Below the pieces are notes generated by a model that was given only the letters and a program-made list of their open reading frames with translations, made no database searches and was not told where the DNA came from. Both the position numbers and the translations under genes were made by a program. Positions 7,996 to 12,338 of a stretch of DNA of 12,338 bases are shown in pieces; position 1 is the first letter of the stretch, and each line of letters opens with the position of its first letter. This stretch comes from Desulfobacterales bacterium (GTDB lineage: Bacteria > Desulfobacterota > Desulfobacteria > Desulfobacterales > QNYZ01): positions 1 through 12,338 of the forward strand of contig JAOZUU010000029.1 of the NCBI GenBank assembly GCA_029938515.1, given 5' to 3'.

Positions 7996-8163
7996 TTATT
8001 TGATCCCGGCCTTGTTGGGAATGCCGGCGGTGTCCCGGGCCACCTTTTTCATACGCGGATCGTAGCTAAGGTAGTAGCCAGAAAAATAGAGTAGTTCCAT
8101 CTCTTCGAAATCCGCTACTTTATCAACTTGTTCCTGTATCCTTTTGTTGCAAGCTTGTAAGCG
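7996..8163 (-). pseudogene. Decayed fragment of a second bamD-like gene (HdrD/CCG-domain remnant)
   Basis: The 209-base gap between bamC and bamE holds a 55-codon open stretch directly after the bamC stop and in the same frame, ending at TAA 7996. From the ATG at 8100 it reads MELLYFSGYYLSYDPRMKKV and then ARDTAGIPNKAGIK. This matches residues 144-175 of the intact BamD in this window at 24 of 32 positions by my count. The first Cys of the CCG motif, Cys152 in BamD, is Tyr here (TAC). The N-terminal ferredoxin region and everything after the first part of the CCG domain are gone. A few codons after the stop (7995-7966) read GIQENEVTE and may echo the BamD C-terminus EIKDITE, but that is weak. 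No ribosome-binding site is evident. Confidence 0.8.
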
Positions 8164-8703
8164 TTATTTGAAATCTTTTAAGGAGGACATTCTGGTCACA
8201 GCATCCATGATTTTCTGCATACCGTGCGTTTCGACCAACGATGCCAATCCGATATCAAGCTTCTCTTGTGGCTCCACAATCTCGACCTCTTCTTCACGTT
8301 CCTCCAGGGTCAGCGCGTCGGTGATGCACCACTTGACGCACATGGGTTCGTCTTCGCCTTCACACATGTCACACCTCAGGGGCAGGCCAGAGTCGGGTTC
8401 CTTGAAGTCATCTCTGGAAGGGCAGGACGCCCGGCAAAAGGCGCACTCATCGTACTCCTTGCCGTCGATGATATATTTGTCCCGCCCGGCGCATTCCGCT
8501 CCAACGGACTCACCGGCGTAAACCGGCACGTAGATGTCTTCCAGCGGATGGCGCACCACGCGGATGCGGGCCCGGGCTGGGTTGTTGCTGCTATACATGG
8601 GCAGGGAGTGAAAGGCCGAACATATCATCTCGCAGGCCCGGCAGCCGTTGCACAGGTCGGCATTGATCTTGATAGCTTTGATGATCTTTTTTTCAGTTGC
8701 CAA
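8164..8703 (-). CDS. bamC: BamC, polyferredoxin electron-transfer subunit of class II benzoyl-CoA reductase
   Basis: A 179-residue Fe-S protein of the HycB/NrfC type that forms the BamBC catalytic unit and passes electrons to the tungsten site of BamB. Cysteine groups are Cys18/21/24/28, Cys87/90/94, and Cys111/114/122/126, with Cys71 isolated. This suits the three [4Fe-4S] clusters known for BamC. The start is TTG at 8703, two bases after the bamB stop. It is chosen because a full AAGGAGGTG lies just upstream inside the end of bamB and no ATG or GTG is close by. The C-terminal 45 residues after the last cluster are acidic, then helical in appearance. Tight spacing indicates coupled translation with bamB. 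Confidence 0.94.
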   Translation of the reverse strand: MATEKKIIKAIKINADLCNGCRACEMICSAFHSLPMYSSNNPARARIRVVRHPLEDIYVPVYAGESVGAECAGRDKYIIDGKEYDECAFCRASCPSRDDFKEPDSGLPLRCDMCEGEDEPMCVKWCITDALTLEEREEEVEIVEPQEKLDIGLASLVETHGMQKIMDAVTRMSSLKDFK

Positions 8704-8705
8704 GA

Positions 8706-10715
8706 TTACACCTCCTTGTCGATTACGGCTGGGGTTGCCTGGGAAGGTGTATCCCCATTATCCGAATAGACGCCTCGTTTGACAAACTCTTCGTATACAT
8801 AGTCCAGTCCCAGATCGCGCAAGGTCTCTTCGGTGGGGATACCCTGCTCGTTCCAGCCCTTGAAGGCGTAGTAGGTGTCCAAAAGTTCCTTTTCCAGTTC
8901 CGGGAAGCGCTTTTTCCAATGGTTGGCAGGGGGCTTTTCGTCTTTTCTGCGCATGCCTCTTCGGGTGTTGATGGCACGCACCAAGGTGCGGTAGCGCTTG
9001 GCTGCCTCGGTCAAGGTTGCTTCGTCCATGTCTAAACCGACCCCTGAGGAGATGAGTTTCGGATAGTTGTGGATATGATAGGGCGGTTTGAGCGGAAATG
9101 ACGATAAACCGGCACACATTCCCAGGGCGTCGTCGATGTAGTGCATCCGTTCCTGCCAGTCCACGATATCGCAACACATTTCCGGTGTGGGATAGAAGGG
9201 AATCGACTTTTCACCGCGGAGTTCCCAGTCCAGGAAATATTGCTTGAATTTTTCGTCAGGTACCTGGAACCAGTCCTTGACGAAGGCCTCCCGCTCCTCC
9301 CGCGTGGGAAAAGGCGCTTGAGGGAACTGCCCTTCGATCTGGGTGATGTTCAGCTTCTCGCCGGTGGCGTACATGAGAAAATAAATAGGGTTGAGCATAG
9401 AGAGCTTCAGGGGCAGCTGCTCTTGCTTCTTGATGTTGTTGTGGGCGTATTTCTCGGCGCCGTTGCCGATCTGCCTGGCTGCCCAATAGGTACCGTTGGC
9501 CAGCACATCACCGATGCCCTCCCGCCGGACAATGTGATCCAGTAGCCAGTAAAACCGCCCTTCGCTGTCCTCGGGCATACCCGGGAAATCATCTTTGGTC
9601 AGGATACCGGCTTCCAAAAGCTCCAGGGCAAAGGCCATAACCTGCGGGGCAGAAAATCCGTCGACCCCGTGCTCGGTGGCACTCTGGGCGATTCCGAGGC
9701 CGAACGCCAGGTCCGAGAAAGCTGCCATGGTATAGGTCAGCTTGGAAAAGCATTTCATCATATACGTTGGCTTGCCCGGCGGCGAAATGGTTGCACCGCA
9801 GGTCATGGGGCAGTTGTAACAACTGATCAACCGCGTGCGCATCTTCTCCATGGTCTGGGTCCAGTCTTTGGCGATCTCCTCGGTCCAGAAACCTTTGCGG
9901 CGCTCCCGCGAATTTCCCCACATGAAATTCTCGGTATGCCATTTTTCATCGTGGATCTTCATCTCCTGGGGAGACCCCAGTATGGCCAAAATAGGCATGA
10001 CGCCGGGGATCGGATTTTCGTTGCGGAATTTGATGTAGTCCATCGCCTCGTTGCACAGCTCCATGAATTCAGCCGGACGGGACAGATGAATATCCTTGGT
10101 TCCCCGGACCACAATGGCCTTGACCCCCTTGTCGCCCATCACCGCTCCGATTCCACCCCGACTGGCACTGGAGCGACCTTGTTCGATGGAGGCAAAATAG
10201 ACCCTGTTCTCGCCCGCCATACCGATGGCAGCCACCTGGGCCTTTGGCTCCTTAAGTTCCTGGCAAATAAGTTCAGCCGTTTCAATGGCCCCTTTGCCTT
10301 TCAGATGAGAGGCATCGCGGATTTCGACCTTGTCGTCCTTGATCCATAAGTAGACCAGTTTGGGAGATTTTCCACGCAGGATCACCTTGTCATAGCCGGC
10401 ATATTTCAATTCAGGCGCCCAGAAACCGCCCATCATAGAGAACACCAGTAACTGGGTCTGAGGTGAGATAGTGGTGACGATGGTGCGGTTACAGCCGGTG
10501 GCCGGCGTGCCGCACAACAGACCGGCGGCGAAAATCAGCAGGTTGTCGGGTGAAAAGGCTTCCACTTCGGGCGGTACCCTGTCCCACATAATCTTGGCGT
10601 TGGTTCCCAAACCGCCCAGATACAATTGGCTGTCTTCGGGATTAGTTGATACCCGTTCGATATTGCTACGGGTCAAATCGATCTCTAGATTATAGCCTGT
10701 TTCTCCGTATCTCAT
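8706..10715 (-). CDS. bamB: BamB, tungsten-containing active-site subunit of class II benzoyl-CoA reductase (AOR family)
   Basis: A 669-residue aldehyde:ferredoxin oxidoreductase-family protein. BamB reduces the aromatic ring of benzoyl-CoA to cyclohexa-1,5-diene-1-carbonyl-CoA without ATP hydrolysis, using a W-bis-pyranopterin cofactor. The N-terminal AOR domain covers about residues 1-205, starting MRYGETGYNLEIDL and including RSSASRGGIGAVMGDKGVKA near 181-200. Ligands for the [4Fe-4S] cluster are Cys299, Cys302 and Cys306 in SCYNCPMTCG, and Cys534 in DDALGMC. No signal peptide is present, so it is cytoplasmic. The ATG at 10715 has GAGGAAAA upstream. No in-frame TGA occurs. Neighbouring bamC, bamE and bamF with dch, had and oah make the benzoyl-CoA assignment firm against other AOR enzymes. 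Confidence 0.95.
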   Translation of the reverse strand: MRYGETGYNLEIDLTRSNIERVSTNPEDSQLYLGGLGTNAKIMWDRVPPEVEAFSPDNLLIFAAGLLCGTPATGCNRTIVTTISPQTQLLVFSMMGGFWAPELKYAGYDKVILRGKSPKLVYLWIKDDKVEIRDASHLKGKGAIETAELICQELKEPKAQVAAIGMAGENRVYFASIEQGRSSASRGGIGAVMGDKGVKAIVVRGTKDIHLSRPAEFMELCNEAMDYIKFRNENPIPGVMPILAILGSPQEMKIHDEKWHTENFMWGNSRERRKGFWTEEIAKDWTQTMEKMRTRLISCYNCPMTCGATISPPGKPTYMMKCFSKLTYTMAAFSDLAFGLGIAQSATEHGVDGFSAPQVMAFALELLEAGILTKDDFPGMPEDSEGRFYWLLDHIVRREGIGDVLANGTYWAARQIGNGAEKYAHNNIKKQEQLPLKLSMLNPIYFLMYATGEKLNITQIEGQFPQAPFPTREEREAFVKDWFQVPDEKFKQYFLDWELRGEKSIPFYPTPEMCCDIVDWQERMHYIDDALGMCAGLSSFPLKPPYHIHNYPKLISSGVGLDMDEATLTEAAKRYRTLVRAINTRRGMRRKDEKPPANHWKKRFPELEKELLDTYYAFKGWNEQGIPTEETLRDLGLDYVYEEFVKRGVYSDNGDTPSQATPAVIDKEV
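8709..8717 (-). promoter_or_regulatory. bamC: Strong Shine-Dalgarno site that decides the TTG start of bamC
   Basis: The minus strand reads AAGGAGGTG, a near-complete match to the anti-Shine-Dalgarno end of 16S rRNA. Seven bases separate AGGAGG from the TTG at 8703. The site lies within the last codons of bamB and overlaps its stop. Confidence 0.85.
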
Positions 10716-10749
10716 TATCTTTTCCTCGTACTGTCTGCTAATTTACTTG

Positions 10750-10767
10750 AGTTTCACCGGTAAAACT
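10750..10767. repeat. 18-base near-perfect palindrome upstream of bamB
   Basis: AGTTTCACCGGTAAAACT has arms that differ at one position and meet at ACCGGT. It lies 35-52 bases upstream of the bamB start in the 116-base gap after bamD. It could be a regulator site or a leader-RNA hairpin with a CCGG loop. There is no U-tract, so it does not look like a terminator. Confidence 0.4.
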
Positions 10768-10831
10768 GAACCAACCGGAAAATCCACTATTGAGACTTTC
10801 AGGATGAATTTCACCTGTTTGCTAGCATAAG

Positions 10832-11983
10832 CTACATTACTTTCTGAACGATTTCTGTAATATCTTTAATTTCCAGCAAGTCACCATATTCGAGGTTGAG
10901 GCGACTTTCCTCGAAGTTGGTAATGCAATATGGGCAACTGGTTACCAGCACCTGGGCTCCAGTTTGAACCGCCTGATTCAACCTGATGTCGGAAAATCTT
11001 TGGTCTTGTGGCGTGTCCATCCATATTCTCCCGCCACCACCACCACAACATAGGCTATCACGGCGTGATTCGGCCATCTCAACCAGTTCAAGTCCGGCTA
11101 TCCTGTTCAAGACAGTACGGGGTTGGTCATATATATTGTTGTGCCTGCCGAGATAGCAGGGATCATGATAGGTGACTTTCTTCTCAAATGGATGGCTTAG
11201 CTGGAGGCGCCCCTCATTGAGCAGTTCCAGTAAATATTGACTGATATGGACAACTTCAAAGTTGACCATGAATTCGGGATATTCGTTTTTAAAGGTATGG
11301 TAGCAGTGGGGGGACGAGACCAAAATTTTTTTTACCCCATTGTCGACAAAGGTCTTGATATTTTCCCTGGCCAGGGACGTGAACACCTGCTCACTGCCGA
11401 ACTTGCGGATACTTTCTCCACAGCAGTTTTCTTTGTTACCCAATATGCCGAAATCAACTCCTGCTTTTTTGAGGATATCGGCCGTGGCTACTGCAACCTT
11501 CTTCATTCTCGGATCATAACTCAGATAACAGCCGACAAAAAACAGCAACTCCATTCCTTCGGAATATGGTTTGACCGCGTACTCCTCTGCCCAATCCGCT
11601 CGTTTTTCCCGCTCTACCTGCAACGGATTCCCTTCTGAGATAAGGCTCGCTCTTGCCGTGCGAGCAGACTTGACAGATGCCGGGAAGACTTCATAGCTGG
11701 CGGCCACCCGCCGTAAAGAAACGCCGAGTTCAATCTGGTTTACTCCTCTTGGACATTGAGCTGGACATCTTCCGCAAGTGGTGCATCGCCAGATGTCTTC
11801 ACTGTCAATTTCGGTCAAACCAAAGGTGGCCTCACGTATGATTTTACGCATACTGAATCGCCTTACCTTGTTCCAGGGACAAACTGTGTCACACAAGCCG
11901 CACTGAAAGCAAAACCTCTGTGATTGTCCGCCGGCTTCTGCTATCTCTTCAACTACTTCTTTGAAAGGGGCAACTGTTTCCAC
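10832..11983 (-). CDS. bamD: BamD, HdrD/GlpC-type Fe-S oxidoreductase subunit of the Bam complex
   Basis: A 383-residue protein. The N-terminal domain is a 2[4Fe-4S] ferredoxin type with Cys25/28/31/35 and Cys67/70/73/77. It is followed by two CCG domains: Cys152, Cys187-Cys188 and Cys227, then Cys276, Cys312-Cys313, Cys350 and Cys353. This is the fused HdrC-HdrB plan of HdrD, GlpC and BamD. In the Bam complex it is thought to carry electrons between the HdrA-like BamE and BamBC. The start is GTG at 11983 with GAGGA upstream; an in-frame TGA lies seven codons before it and no ATG intervenes. It precedes bamB by 116 bases instead of following bamC, and a fossil copy occupies that other place. 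By eye its base composition is more AT-rich than that of bamB. Confidence 0.9.
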   Translation of the reverse strand: METVAPFKEVVEEIAEAGGQSQRFCFQCGLCDTVCPWNKVRRFSMRKIIREATFGLTEIDSEDIWRCTTCGRCPAQCPRGVNQIELGVSLRRVAASYEVFPASVKSARTARASLISEGNPLQVEREKRADWAEEYAVKPYSEGMELLFFVGCYLSYDPRMKKVAVATADILKKAGVDFGILGNKENCCGESIRKFGSEQVFTSLARENIKTFVDNGVKKILVSSPHCYHTFKNEYPEFMVNFEVVHISQYLLELLNEGRLQLSHPFEKKVTYHDPCYLGRHNNIYDQPRTVLNRIAGLELVEMAESRRDSLCCGGGGGRIWMDTPQDQRFSDIRLNQAVQTGAQVLVTSCPYCITNFEESRLNLEYGDLLEIKDITEIVQKVM

Positions 11984-12031
11984 TTTATTTTGTCCTCGCT
12001 TTCATTTTAAACGGTTGAATAATATGTAACT

Positions 12032-12042
12032 ATGTAATACAT
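12032..12042. repeat. Perfect palindrome ATGTA-A-TACAT over the bamD -10 box
   Basis: Five-base arms ATGTA and TACAT flank a single central A. It covers the proposed -10 element, a typical place for a repressor site. ATGTAAC occurs just beside it (12024-12030), making a small cluster of half-sites. Confidence 0.45.
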
Positions 12043-12062
12043 TAATTGTTAATGGGTGTCAA
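12034..12062 (-). promoter_or_regulatory. Candidate sigma-70 promoter for bamD and the downstream run
   Basis: On the minus strand, TTGACA (12062-12057, perfect -35) is followed after exactly 17 bases by TATTAC (12039-12034, 4 of 6 to the -10). Transcription would start near 12027, leaving a leader of about 45 bases before the bamD GTG. The -10 box lies within the palindrome at 12032-12042, which would suit control by repression. I saw no sigma-54 -24/-12 pair here. Confidence 0.5.
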
Positions 12063-12074
12063 GACTATAAAGTT

Positions 12075-12178
12075 ACATGTTAGCTAGTATATAGATACAT
12101 TCCAGCTAATATGTATCCTCTCGCATAAGACAAGTCAAATAGGCCCCGAACTTCGCTCCATTAAAATGGCTAACATGT
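12075..12178. repeat. Three copies of GCTAAYATGT in the divergent intergenic region
   Basis: GCTAACATGT occurs at 12169-12178 (plus strand) and as its exact complement ACATGTTAGC at 12075-12084. A one-mismatch copy, GCTAATATGT, lies at 12105-12114. They lie between bamD and the plus-strand gene, upstream of both. Three copies of a ten-base motif in about 100 bases suggest regulator binding sites; the regulator is unknown. Confidence 0.45.
12094..12117. repeat. Dyad GATACAT-N10-ATGTATC, operator-like
   Basis: Exact seven-base inverted arms at 12094-12100 and 12111-12117 are separated by ten bases, a spacing of about 17 bases centre to centre. The right arm overlaps the middle GCTAAYATGT copy. 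This looks like a dimeric regulator site in the divergent promoter region. Confidence 0.4.
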
Positions 12179-12217
12179 TGTAATAATTATCGTTTATCCT
12201 GAACTAAGGATGAGGCT

Positions 12218-12338
12218 ATGCAAAAAGAAACCGACCCGGCAGAAACCAACGAAAGTGATTGGGGAGAATGGAACTATATAAACAACATGGACTTTGATGA
12301 AAAAGGGCTCTATTCAGTACGGTTTAGTTTACTTGATA
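12218..12338 (+). CDS. Unrecognised protein, N-terminal 40 residues only (divergent to bamD)
   Basis: An open frame starts at ATG 12218 with AAGGA and GAGG just upstream and runs off the right edge without a stop. It begins MQKETDPAETNESDWGEW and continues NYINNMDFDEKGLYSVRFSLLD. The start is acidic and hydrophilic, with no signal peptide or membrane segment. I do not recognise a domain in this length. The divergent position next to a catabolic operon is where a regulator is often found, but nothing in the 40 residues shows a DNA-binding or sensor domain. Confidence 0.6.
   Translation, partial: MQKETDPAETNESDWGEWNYINNMDFDEKGLYSVRFSLLD

Noticed and set aside
7996..8163. Readthrough extension of bamC
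   Set aside because: Although in the same frame, the stop is TAA and the following residues match BamD, not BamC.
9669..10349. 226-codon open frame on the plus strand
   Set aside because: Antisense shadow of bamB, with no supporting motifs or ribosome-binding site.
1..12338. CRISPR arrays, insertion sequences, tRNA or rRNA genes
   Set aside because: No regularly spaced repeats, transposase-like frames, terminal inverted repeats or structural RNA patterns were seen.

Overview
This window is a benzoyl-CoA degradation cluster from a strict anaerobe, almost certainly a sulfate-reducing or related Desulfobacterota (former Deltaproteobacteria). The evidence is a class II, tungsten-type benzoyl-CoA reductase (Bam) rather than the ATP-dependent class I enzyme. 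It lies beside all three enzymes that carry the dienoyl-CoA product through ring cleavage. Electron-transfer partners of the heterodisulfide-reductase type and two apparent selenocysteine codons fit the same group, which is rich in selenoproteins. The species cannot be named from the sequence.

Layout, right to left, because all but one gene lies on the minus strand. An AT-rich divergent promoter region (about 11984-12217) separates a plus-strand gene fragment (12218 to the window end) from the catabolic run. The run is bamD (10832-11983, HdrD/GlpC-like Fe-S protein), bamB (8706-10715, tungsten active-site subunit), bamC (8164-8703, polyferredoxin subunit), a decayed second bamD (7996-8163), bamE (4856-7954, double HdrA-type flavin/Fe-S protein), bamF (3962-4834, MvhD-ferredoxin fusion), dch (3019-3786), had (1789-2862), oah (601-1734), and a short-chain dehydrogenase cut by the left edge (1-557).

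How they work together: BamBC reduces benzoyl-CoA to cyclohexa-1,5-diene-1-carbonyl-CoA, with BamD, BamE and BamF as the likely electron supply. Dch adds water, Had oxidises the alcohol with NAD+, and Oah hydrolytically opens the ring to 3-hydroxypimeloyl-CoA. The flanking dehydrogenase is a plausible enzyme for the next oxidation. No bamG, bamH or bamI is visible, so those parts would be encoded elsewhere or be absent.

Main points to notice. (1) bamE and bamF each contain one in-frame TGA at a conserved cysteine position, and each TGA is followed by a SECIS-like hairpin. An ordinary gene caller would split bamE into two pieces and truncate bamF by 37 residues. (2) A 168-base fossil of a bamD-like gene lies between bamC and bamE, where bamD sits in the familiar bamB-C-D-E-F order, while the intact bamD lies upstream of bamB. 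This suggests duplication, transfer or relocation followed by decay. (3) The divergent intergenic region carries clustered ATGT/ACAT dyads and a sigma-70-like promoter whose -10 box lies inside a perfect palindrome.
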